From: Friedmanniella luteola
GTDB lineage: Bacteria > Actinomycetota > Actinomycetes > Propionibacteriales > Propionibacteriaceae
DNA length: 64,000 bases
Direction: 5' to 3'
Assembly (NCBI RefSeq): GCF_900105065.1
Contig: NZ_LT629749.1
Location: forward strand, 434,001 to 498,000
Part shown: positions 53,441 to 60,618 of the stretch, piece after piece
Position numbering within the stretch: position 1 is the first letter of the stretch
Layout of the letters: every line of letters begins with the position of its first letter
Notes under the pieces: model-generated
The model's input: only the letters and a program-made list of their open reading frames with translations
Told to the model about the DNA's origin: nothing
Database searches by the model: none
Position numbers and translations under genes: made by a program

Positions 53441-53866
53441 TCAGGAGTCCAGGACCAGCGTGACCGGACCGTCGTTGGTCAGGCTCACCTGCATGTCAGC
53501 GCCGAACACCCCGGTCTCGACGTGGGCGCCCCGCCTCCGCAGCGCGTCGACGAACGCCTCCACCAGCGGCTCGCTGACCGGTCGCGGTGCCGCCGCGCTC
53601 CACGACGGCCGGCGGCCCTTGCGCGTGTCGGCGTAGAGGGTGAACTGGCTGACCACCAGCAGCGGGGACTCCTCCTGGGCGGCCGACCGCTCCCCGTCGA
53701 GGATCCGCAGGGTCCAGACCTTCTCGGCCAGCCGGTCGGCGTCGGCCGGGGTGTCGGCGTGGGTCACGCCCACCAGCACCAGCAGGCCCGGCCCGGGCAG
53801 GGCGCCCACCACGGCACCGTCCACCTCGACGCGGGCCGACGACGCCCGCTGCACCACCAGCCGCAC
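53441..53866 (-). CDS. dtd: D-aminoacyl-tRNA deacylase
   Basis: 141-residue homodimeric proofreading enzyme that hydrolyses D-aminoacyl-tRNA. Both family motifs are present: [20 protein letters not shown] and the cross-dimer proline loop, here [11 protein letters not shown] (usual NxGPVT). N-terminal [17 protein letters not shown] is typical. GTG start. It lies three bases after the VOC gene on the same strand, so they share a transcript. Confidence 0.95.
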   Translation of the reverse strand: MRLVVQRASSARVEVDGAVVGALPGPGLLVLVGVTHADTPADADRLAEKVWTLRILDGERSAAQEESPLLVVSQFTLYADTRKGRRPSWSAAAPRPVSEPLVEAFVDALRRRGAHVETGVFGADMQVSLTNDGPVTLVLDS

Positions 53867-53869
53867 GGC

Positions 53870-54238
53870 TCAGCCCCCTGCGGGCAGGGTGACCAGGCAG
53901 AACGGGTGCCCCACCGGGTCGGCGAGCACGCGACAGGTCGGGCCGCCGCCCGGGAGCCGGGTCGCCCCGAGCCGCAGCGCCGCCTCCTGGGCCACGTCGA
54001 GGTCCTCGACGCGCACGTCGAAGTGCCGGTGCTGCGGACGGTCGCCGTCGGGCCAGGTGGGCGGCCGGAAGTGCGCGATCCGGGCGAAGGCGACGCCGGG
54101 CCGGTCCGCGGCGTCGCCGATGACCACCCAGTCGCCCTCGTCCTGGACCCGCAGCATCCCGAGCAGCTCCTCGTAGAACGACGCGAGGGCGCCGGGGTCC
54201 GGGCAGTCGATCACGATCCCGTGCAGGCGTCCGATCAT
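53870..54238 (-). CDS. VOC-family protein (glyoxalase-like)
   Basis: 122-residue single-chain VOC protein with two beta-alpha-beta modules (LHGIVIDCPDPGALASFYEELLG; RHFDVRVEDLDVAQEAALRLGA, then DPVGHPFCLV). This type often binds small hydrophobic or antibiotic molecules, but no substrate can be named. CAGACT (54251-54246) ends seven bases before the ATG, indicating a leaderless mRNA for the VOC-dtd operon. Confidence 0.82.
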   Translation of the reverse strand: MIGRLHGIVIDCPDPGALASFYEELLGMLRVQDEGDWVVIGDAADRPGVAFARIAHFRPPTWPDGDRPQHRHFDVRVEDLDVAQEAALRLGATRLPGGGPTCRVLADPVGHPFCLVTLPAGG

Positions 54239-54275
54239 GCGCCCGAGTCTGGCACCCGCCAGCGATCCGCGGCCC

Positions 54276-54657
54276 TCAGCCGACGGGCCCCGGGCGCAGG
54301 AAGTCGAGGAGCGCGGCGGTCAGGACCGCGGGCGCCTCCTCGGCGACGTGGTGCCCGCAGTCCAGGCCGTGCCCGCGCAGGTCGGTGGCCCAGGGCCGCC
54401 AGACCGCCAGCGGGTCGCCGACCAGCCGGACCAGGTCGTCGCGCGACGACCAGAGCAGCAGCAGGGGGCAGTCGACCGTGCGGCCGGCGGCCCGGTCGGT
54501 GAACCCGGCCTCGACCAGCCGCGGCGCGACCCGGTGCCAGGTGGCCGAGGTCCGCGGGTGGCCGTGCAGCAGCACGAGGGCGGGCCCGCGCCCCGTGCCG
54601 CAGGAACACCGCGGACCCGTCGACGTCCACCGTCTCGGCGGCGAAGCCCTCGAACAC
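54276..54657 (-). pseudogene. Alpha/beta hydrolase (haloalkane/haloacetate dehalogenase-like) with internal deletion and frameshift
   Basis: Remnant of a hydrolase whose intact relatives have about 290 residues. The start VFEGFAAETVDVDGSAVFLRHG (split here by frame) is followed near 54585-54590 by a frameshift into LVLLHGHPRTSATWHRVAPR, the oxyanion-hole segment. At about 54498 the sequence jumps directly from EAGFT to DRAAGRTVDCPLLLLW, skipping roughly 130 residues that hold the nucleophile elbow. The C-terminal GHHVAEEAP histidine region is kept. It cannot encode an active enzyme. It lies between the VOC and sppA genes on the same strand. Confidence 0.75.
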
Positions 54658-54668
54658 GGCTGGAGCGC

Positions 54669-56312
54669 TCAGCGCAGCCGGAGGGCCGGCATCGTGAGCT
54701 CGGCCCCGGCGGGCAGGCCGAGGGCCCGGGTCAGGTCGGTGAGCCCGGGCCAGGCCGTGACCGCGGACGCCGCGCGCGGGTCCTCGCTGTTGCGGGCCCG
54801 GCCGATCCGCGCCGCGGGCGGCAGGTGCACGGCCGGGCCGACCGGGGCGTCGTCGGGCAGCCCGGCGCGCTCCCGGGCGATCCGGACGGCGTCCTGCAGG
54901 CCGCCCAGCTCGTCGACCAGCCCGCGCTCCCGGGCCTCGCGGCCGGTCCAGACCCGGCCCCGGGCCAGCGGCTCGACCTCCGCGACCGGCCGGCCCCGCC
55001 CGGCGGCGACCTTGCCGACGAAGTCGTCGTAGATGGCGTCGACCGTCGCGGCCAGCCGCTCCCGCTCCTGCTCGCCGAAGGGCCTGCGCGAGGAGTACAT
55101 CCGGGCGTGCTCGCCCTGCTGCACGGCGCCGGTGGTCAGCCCGGCCCGGTCCAGCAGGTCGCTGACCACGAACTTGCCGCCGAAGACGCCGATGGACCCG
55201 GTCAGCGTGGCGGGCAGGGCGACGATGACGTCGGCCGGCGCGGCGATGTAGTAGCCGCCGGACGCCGCGAGCGCCCCCATCGAGACGACGACCGTCCGGC
55301 CCGACTCGCGCACCCGGCACACCTCGCGCCAGATGGTCTCCGAGGCCACGGCCGAGCCGCCGGGGGAGTCGACGTGCAGCACGACCGCCTTGACCTGGTC
55401 GTCGGCGAGCGCGGCGCGCAGCTCGGCGGCCACCGAGTCGCTGCCCAGCTGGCGGCCCATCGGTCCCCGGCGGCTGCGGCCGCTGCCGATCCCGCCGTGG
55501 GCGCGGACGAGGGCCACCCGGCCCGGCTTGGACCACGGGAGGGCCGGCAGCGTGCGGCGCGGCGACCAGCGGTCGGCGAAGAGCAGCTCGGCCTCCTCAC
55601 CCACCTCGGCGCGGAGCGCGGCGTAGACCTGGTCGCGGTAGCCGAGCCGGTCGACGAGACCGACCTCGAGGGCCTCCGCGGCGGTGCGCGGGCCGGTGTC
55701 GACGAGCTCGCGGACCCGCTCCTCGCCCAGCCCGCGGCCGGCGGCCACCCGCCCCACGGCCTCGTCCAGCAGCGAGCTGGTCAACCCCTCGAGCGAGGCC
55801 CGGTGCGCCTCGGTGAAGCCGGTCCGGGTGAAGGTGTCGACGGCGTTCTTGTACTCGTGCCGCTGCTCGAACTCCGGCTGGACACCCAGCTTGGCCAGCG
55901 CACCCCCGAGGAAGGTGGTCTCCGCCGCCACGCCGAGGAGCCCGACACCACCGCCCGGCTGCAGCCACACGGTGCCGAAGGCGGTGGCGAGGACGTAGGA
56001 GGCGGTGTCGGCGACCTCGCCGAAGCTCTCGGCCCAGGCGACGGTCGGCTTCCCGCTGGCCGCGAAGGCCTGGACGCCGATCCGCAGCTCCTGGGCCGCG
56101 GCCCAGGGCAGCGGGCCGCCGACGCGGGCCACCAGCCCCGCGACGCGGGGGTCGTCCGCCGCCTCGTGCAGCGCGCGGAGCGTCGGCCGCAGCAGCCGCT
56201 TGCCGCGGGTGCGCAGCCGGGCCAGCGGGTCACCCGGGTCGGGGTCGACGGGCAGGTCGGTGAGGTCCAGCTCGAGCAGCAGCGGCGTCCGGGTCCCGGG
56301 GAGCGAAGGCAT
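54669..56312 (-). CDS. sppA: Signal peptide peptidase SppA, 67K type
   Basis: 547-residue ClpP-fold serine protease with two tandem domains. The catalytic lysine is in QRHEYKNAVDTF (first half) and the nucleophile serine in GALAASGGYYIAAPADVIVA (second half); LTGSIGVFGGKFVV follows. That Lys/Ser split over the two halves is typical of full-length SppA, which degrades cleaved signal peptides at the membrane. There is no clear N-terminal membrane helix. TACCGT (56324-56319) ends six bases before ATG 56312, so the message is probably leaderless. Confidence 0.93.
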   Translation of the reverse strand: MPSLPGTRTPLLLELDLTDLPVDPDPGDPLARLRTRGKRLLRPTLRALHEAADDPRVAGLVARVGGPLPWAAAQELRIGVQAFAASGKPTVAWAESFGEVADTASYVLATAFGTVWLQPGGGVGLLGVAAETTFLGGALAKLGVQPEFEQRHEYKNAVDTFTRTGFTEAHRASLEGLTSSLLDEAVGRVAAGRGLGEERVRELVDTGPRTAAEALEVGLVDRLGYRDQVYAALRAEVGEEAELLFADRWSPRRTLPALPWSKPGRVALVRAHGGIGSGRSRRGPMGRQLGSDSVAAELRAALADDQVKAVVLHVDSPGGSAVASETIWREVCRVRESGRTVVVSMGALAASGGYYIAAPADVIVALPATLTGSIGVFGGKFVVSDLLDRAGLTTGAVQQGEHARMYSSRRPFGEQERERLAATVDAIYDDFVGKVAAGRGRPVAEVEPLARGRVWTGREARERGLVDELGGLQDAVRIARERAGLPDDAPVGPAVHLPPAARIGRARNSEDPRAASAVTAWPGLTDLTRALGLPAGAELTMPALRLR

Positions 56313-56380
56313 GGCCCCACGGTAGGCGCGCGGCCGCGGCAGCGGGCTGAGAAGTGGACGGCAGAGGCGCTGAGGGGCCC

Positions 56381-56995
56381 TCAGCCGGGGGCGGGCGGTG
56401 AGCGCCGCGGCCGCGCGCGGACGTGCATCCGCTCGCCCTGCGGGCCGAACAGGCTGAGGACCTCGAGGGTGCCCGGACCGGGGTTGCCGAACCAGTGCGG
56501 GGTGCGGCAGTCGAACTCCGCCACCTCGCCGGCCTCGAGGGTGAGGTCGTGGGCGCCGAGCCGCAGCCGCAGCCGGCCCGCCAGGACGTAGACCCACTCG
56601 TAGCCCTCGTGGGTCTGCTGCTCGGGGTCCGCCGGGGCCGACCGGGGTGGCGGGTAGACCATCTTGTACGCCTGGGTCCCGCCGGGCCGGCGGCTCAGCG
56701 GCACCATCGTCACGCCGGCGCGGACCACCGGGCGCGGGTGCACCCGGGGGTCGCCGGTCTCCGGCGCCCCGACCAGGTCGTCCAGGGGCACCTGGTGCAC
56801 GCGGGCCAGCGGCAGCAGCAGCTCCAGCGTCGGCCGGCGCTGCCCCGACTCCAGCCGGGACAGCGTGCTGACCGAGATCCCCGTCGACGCCGACAGCGCG
56901 GCCAGCGTCGCCCCCCGCTGCCGGCGCAGGTCCCGCAGCCGGGGGCCCACCGCGTCCAGCACCGCCTGCGGGACCAGCCCGTCGTCGTCGCTCAC
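56381..56995 (-). CDS. XRE-family regulator with cupin sensor domain
   Basis: 204 residues. N-terminal helix-turn-helix (LRDLRRQRGATLAALSASTG, ISVSTLSRLESGQRRPTLEL) and C-terminal cupin (EGYEWVYVLAGRLRLRLGAHD; FDCRTPHWFGNPGPG). XRE-cupin proteins repress small metabolic operons in response to a ligand bound in the cupin. It is divergent from the FAD oxidoreductase gene and a perfect TTGCCA/TGGCAA dyad lies between them. GTG 56995 is taken as start, just before the helix-turn-helix domain; an upstream frame would cover the operator. Confidence 0.88.
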   Translation of the reverse strand: MSDDDGLVPQAVLDAVGPRLRDLRRQRGATLAALSASTGISVSTLSRLESGQRRPTLELLLPLARVHQVPLDDLVGAPETGDPRVHPRPVVRAGVTMVPLSRRPGGTQAYKMVYPPPRSAPADPEQQTHEGYEWVYVLAGRLRLRLGAHDLTLEAGEVAEFDCRTPHWFGNPGPGTLEVLSLFGPQGERMHVRARPRRSPPAPG

Positions 56996-57016
56996 GAGGT
57001 CAGGACAGCACAGTTC

Positions 57017-57031
57017 TTGCCATCCTGGCAA
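57017..57031. promoter_or_regulatory. Palindromic operator TTGCCA-tcc-TGGCAA
   Basis: Perfect 6-bp arms with a 3-base centre (TTGCCATCCTGGCAA) in the 99-base divergent region between the XRE-cupin gene and the FAD oxidoreductase gene. The arm sequence can also serve as a -35. The position implies control of both genes by the XRE protein; binding is inferred. Confidence 0.65.
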
Positions 57032-57094
57032 CAGATGTTGTCGAAACGGTGGCCGCCGTCGCAGGCTGGGGGCCACGGGACCTCAGGAGGCGGC

Positions 57095-58102
57095 ATGGAG
57101 CGGGCAGCAGGGCAGGACCAGTACGACGCGGTGGTGGTGGGCGGCGGCAGCGCCGGGCTGAGCGGGGCCCTGGCCCTGGGCCGGGCCCGGCGCCGGGTGC
57201 TGGTGGTCGACGCGGGGGAGCCCCGCAACGCACCGGCCGAGGGGGTGCACAACTACCTGACCAGCGAGGGGATGTCGCCGGCCGCGCTGATCACCGCGGG
57301 GCGGGCGGAGGTGGCGGCGTACGGCGTCGAGGTGCGGAGCGGCCGGGTGAGCGCTGCCGCCCCGGTCGACGCGGGCCCCGGGCGGCGCGCCTTCACCGTC
57401 GACCTCGAGGACGGCAGCCGCGTCACGGCCCGTCGGCTCCTCGTCACCACGGGGCTGACCGACGTGCTGCCGGACGTGCCCGGGGTCGCGGAGCGGTGGG
57501 GCCGTGACGTCGTGCACTGCCCGTACTGCCACGGCTACGAGGTGCGGGACGCACCGATCGGCGTGCTGGGCACCGGCCCGCTCGCGGTGCACGCCGCCCT
57601 GCTGTTCCGGCAGTGGACGGCCGACGTCGTGCTGTTCGCGCACATGGCGCCGCCGCTGACCGGGGAGCAGGCCGAGCAGCTGGCGGCCCGGGGGATCGAC
57701 GTCGTCGACGAGCCGGTGGCCGCCCTCGAGGTCACCGACGACCGGCTGAGCGGCGTCCGGCTGGTCTCGGGCGCCGTGGTCCCGCGGGGCGTCGTGGCGG
57801 TCAGCCCCGGCTTCGTCGCCCGGTCGGCGGTGCTCGCGGGCCTGGGCGTCGCCGCGGAGGACTTCCGGATGGGGGACCACGTCCTCGGCACCCACGTGCC
57901 CGCCGACCCGATGGGCGCGACGTCGGTGCCGGGGGTCTGGGTCGCCGGCAACGTCACCGACCCGATGGCCCAGGTGGTCGTCGCCGCCGGGGCGGGCCTG
58001 AAGGCCGCGGCCGCCCTCAACGCCGACTTGGTCGGGGAGGACACCGCGCTGGCGGTCGCACGGCGTCGGGCGGGGGCGGGGGCCTACGCTGGTCGCTCGT
58101 GA
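57095..58102 (+). CDS. Thioredoxin reductase-like NAD(P)/FAD-dependent oxidoreductase
   Basis: 335-residue flavoprotein of the thioredoxin-reductase fold. FAD motif DAVVVGGGSAGLSGALALGR, redox pair in VVHCPYCHGYEVRD (CPYC), a GVLGTGPLAVHAALLF nucleotide-binding segment, and GVWVAGNVTDPMAQ near the end. In the GVLGTGP motif the usual GGGxSA of thioredoxin reductase NADPH binding is altered, as in the XRE-cupin-linked subgroup whose substrate is unknown. AGGAGG lies four bases before ATG 57095. The stop overlaps the ThuA gene start. Confidence 0.88.
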   Translation: MERAAGQDQYDAVVVGGGSAGLSGALALGRARRRVLVVDAGEPRNAPAEGVHNYLTSEGMSPAALITAGRAEVAAYGVEVRSGRVSAAAPVDAGPGRRAFTVDLEDGSRVTARRLLVTTGLTDVLPDVPGVAERWGRDVVHCPYCHGYEVRDAPIGVLGTGPLAVHAALLFRQWTADVVLFAHMAPPLTGEQAEQLAARGIDVVDEPVAALEVTDDRLSGVRLVSGAVVPRGVVAVSPGFVARSAVLAGLGVAAEDFRMGDHVLGTHVPADPMGATSVPGVWVAGNVTDPMAQVVVAAGAGLKAAAALNADLVGEDTALAVARRRAGAGAYAGRS

Positions 58103-58821
58103 GCGACGACGCACCCACCCAGCCCCCCGCCTCGCGACGCGCACTCGTCGTGCGCGGCGGATGGATCGGCCACGCGCCGGTCGAGGCCTCCGACAGCTTC
58201 CTGCCCTTCCTGCGCGAGCAGGGGTTCGACGTGACCGTCGAGGACTCCCCGGAGGTGTACGCCGACGCGGAGCGGATGGCCGCCACCGACCTGGTGGTGC
58301 AGTGCGTGACCATGAGCGAGATCAGCAAGGCGGCGCTCGCCGGGCTGATGGCCGCCGTCGAGGCCGGTACCGGGCTGGGCGGCTGGCACGGCGGCATCGC
58401 GGACTCCTACCGGAACTCCGCGGCCTACCTGCACCTGGTCGGCGGGCAGTTCGCCGAGCACCCCGGCAAGGCGCTGGAGGAGCGCCTCGGGGACGCGAGC
58501 GACAACTTCGTCCCCTACACCGTCGAGCTGACGGAGGCGGGCCGCGAGCACCCCGTCACCGCCGGGCTCGGCACCCTGTCGCTGACCACGGAGCAGTACT
58601 GGGTGCTGACCGACGACTACGTCGACGTGCTGGCCACCACCACGCAGGCCGTCCGGCCGTGGGACCCGTGGACCCGGCCGGTCACCTCGCCGGCGGTCTG
58701 GACGCGGCAGTGGGGGAAGGGCCGCATCTTCGTCGCCACCCCGGGCCACAGCATGGACGTGCTGGACCAGCCCGAGGTCCGCGGCCTCGTCGAGCGCGGG
58801 CTGCTGTGGGCCGCCCGGTGA
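58099..58821 (+). CDS. ThuA-domain protein (trehalose utilization-like)
   Basis: 240-residue ThuA protein of the class I glutamine-amidotransferase-like fold. Typical segments: ALVVRGGWIGHAPVEASDSF, TGLGGWHGGIADSYRNSAAY, GGQFAEHPG and a C-terminal VWTRQWGKGRIFVATPGHSM. The role in sugar metabolism is not proven; ThuA genes commonly adjoin Gfo/Idh oxidoreductases, as here. GTG overlaps the preceding stop, and TACGCT lies eight bases upstream, which might give a second start point. Confidence 0.9.
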   Translation: MSDDAPTQPPASRRALVVRGGWIGHAPVEASDSFLPFLREQGFDVTVEDSPEVYADAERMAATDLVVQCVTMSEISKAALAGLMAAVEAGTGLGGWHGGIADSYRNSAAYLHLVGGQFAEHPGKALEERLGDASDNFVPYTVELTEAGREHPVTAGLGTLSLTTEQYWVLTDDYVDVLATTTQAVRPWDPWTRPVTSPAVWTRQWGKGRIFVATPGHSMDVLDQPEVRGLVERGLLWAAR

Positions 58822-59915
58822 GCGCGCCGCTGCGGGTCGGCGTCGTCGGCGTCGGGCACATCAGCGCGCAGTACTTCGCGGCGTTCCCGCGACTGCCCGG
58901 GCTGCGGCTGAGCGCCGTGGCCGACCTGGACGCCGACCGGGCGGCCGTCGTCGCCGCGGAGCAGGGCGTCACCGCCTGCTCCGTGCCGGAGCTGCTGGCG
59001 GCCGACGACGTCGACGTCGTCCTCAACCTGACCATCCCCGCCGCGCACGTCGCGGTCGGGACGGCGGCGCTGCAGGCGGGCAAGCACGTCTACGCCGAGA
59101 AGCCGCTGGCCCTCACCGCTGACGAGGGGGCCGGCCTGCTCGCCGTCGCGGAGGCGGCGGGGCTGCGCGTCGGGTCGGCACCGGACACCGTGCTGGGGAC
59201 CGGTCTGCAGACCGCCCGCCGGCTGCTGGACGACGGCGCGGTCGGCGAGCCGCACGCCGCGGCCGTCGCTTGGAGCTCGCCCGGCCACGAGCGCTGGCAC
59301 CCGGCGCCGTTCTTCTACTACCAGCCCGGCGGCGGCCCGCTGCTGGACATGGGCCCGTACTACCTGACCGCCCTGGTCACCCTGCTGGGGCCGGTCGAGC
59401 GGGTGATGGGCGCCAGCCGCCGCTCGACGCGGGCGCGGACGGTCGGCCAGGGGCCCCAGGCGGGCGCGCCGGTCCCGGTGGAGACCGACACCACGACGAG
59501 CGCCGTCCTCGAGCACCGCGGCGGGGTCACCTCGACGCTGACGATGTCGTTCGACCGCTGGGCCACCCGGGCGCCGCTGTTCGAGGTCTACGGGACCGAG
59601 GGCACGCTCGCCGTGCCCGACCCCAACCACTTCGACGGGACCGTCGAGCTGTGGGCGCCGGCGACCGGGGCGTGGCAGCCGGCGCCGGTGGCGGGCGGCT
59701 ACGCCGGGGCCGGGCGGGGCTACGGCCTGGCCGACCTGGCGCACGCGCTGGAGACGGGCCGGCCGCACCGCGCGTCCGGCGACCTGGCGCTGCACGTGCT
59801 GGAGGTGATGGACGCCGTCGGCCGCTCCAGCGCGGATCACGCCGTCGTCGAGCTGACCACCTCGGTGGACCGGCCCGAGCCCGTGCCGCTGGGCAGCACC
59901 CCCGACTCCTGGTGA
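58818..59915 (+). CDS. Gfo/Idh/MocA-family oxidoreductase
   Basis: 365-residue NAD(P)-dependent sugar dehydrogenase. N-terminal Rossmann motif RVGVVGVGHISAQYFAAF, the family EKP in KHVYAEKPLALT, and a substrate domain with GGGPLLDMGPYYLTALV carrying the usual Asp/Tyr residues. Probably acts with ThuA on trehalose-like or other sugars. GTG start overlaps the ThuA stop. The transcript likely ends at the perfect hairpin that follows. Confidence 0.92.
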   Translation: MSAPLRVGVVGVGHISAQYFAAFPRLPGLRLSAVADLDADRAAVVAAEQGVTACSVPELLAADDVDVVLNLTIPAAHVAVGTAALQAGKHVYAEKPLALTADEGAGLLAVAEAAGLRVGSAPDTVLGTGLQTARRLLDDGAVGEPHAAAVAWSSPGHERWHPAPFFYYQPGGGPLLDMGPYYLTALVTLLGPVERVMGASRRSTRARTVGQGPQAGAPVPVETDTTTSAVLEHRGGVTSTLTMSFDRWATRAPLFEVYGTEGTLAVPDPNHFDGTVELWAPATGAWQPAPVAGGYAGAGRGYGLADLAHALETGRPHRASGDLALHVLEVMDAVGRSSADHAVVELTTSVDRPEPVPLGSTPDSW

Positions 59916-59919
59916 CGTC

Positions 59920-59955
59920 GCTGCGCCGTGCCGTGCAGTCACGGCACGGCGCAGC
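59920..59955. terminator. Perfect 16-bp stem bidirectional terminator
   Basis: Arms 59920-59935 and 59940-59955 pair perfectly around a CAGT loop, five bases after the Gfo/Idh stop and 12 bases from the end of the converging nucleotidyltransferase gene. Suitable to stop transcription from both sides. Confidence 0.8.
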
Positions 59956-59967
59956 ACCATCTCCTCG

Positions 59968-60618
59968 TCATGGGCTGGGTGCGCGGCCCCGGCTGAGCAG
60001 CGCGTCCAGGCCGGACCAGTCGGGGACGTGAGCCGGGAGCAGCTCGGCCCAGCCGCGGTCCAGCAGGGCGCGGGCGGCGGCCAGCCCCTCCTCGAGCGGC
60101 AGGGCCGCGGCCGTCGCCACCTCGGTGGCCAGGGCGTCGCGGGCCGTGCCGGTGCGGTGCACGGTCGTCCCCTCGTCCCGGTCGCGCAGCCGCAGGCCGT
60201 CCACCAGCACGGTCCGGAGCAGCCCGAGCAGCAGGTGGGTCGCGATCAGCCGGTCGCCCCGCCCCGTCTTCACCGCCACCATCGCGGCGACGAACCGCGC
60301 CTGCGCCTGCTCGTCGGGGGCGTCGACGCGCAGCCGGCCGGCGCCCCGCACCTGCAGGTCCACCCGGCGGCCGTCGCGCAGCACCAGCCGCACGACCTGC
60401 TCGTCCGCCGTCGCGGCGAGGTCGTGGGCCCAGACCTCCGCCGGGGCGACCAGCTCCGCCAGGTCGGCGTCGTCGGCCAGCCGGAGGTGCAGGTCGAGGT
60501 CGCTCCAGCCGTCGAGGGTGGCGGGCCGCCGGACCGAGCCCGCCACCGCGACCGCAGCCCGCGGACCGAGCCGGCCGGTGAGCTCGTCGGCCAGCGCCCG
60601 CTGCCACGGGCGGTTCAC
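59968..60618 (-). CDS. Nucleotidyltransferase-domain protein
   Basis: 216 residues with a Pol-beta-type nucleotidyltransferase motif: VAVAGSVRRPATLDGWSDLDLHL contains GS and the paired DxD metal ligands; a further acidic strand is RRVDLQVRG. The C-terminal half is helical (FVAAMVAVKTGRGDRLIATHL). Similar small proteins include aminoglycoside adenylyltransferase relatives, but the substrate is unknown. The GTG start overlaps the stop of the ribosomal protection gene, so the two are co-translated, which suggests a shared antibiotic-related setting. Confidence 0.8.
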   Translation of the reverse strand: MNRPWQRALADELTGRLGPRAAVAVAGSVRRPATLDGWSDLDLHLRLADDADLAELVAPAEVWAHDLAATADEQVVRLVLRDGRRVDLQVRGAGRLRVDAPDEQAQARFVAAMVAVKTGRGDRLIATHLLLGLLRTVLVDGLRLRDRDEGTTVHRTGTARDALATEVATAAALPLEEGLAAARALLDRGWAELLPAHVPDWSGLDALLSRGRAPSP

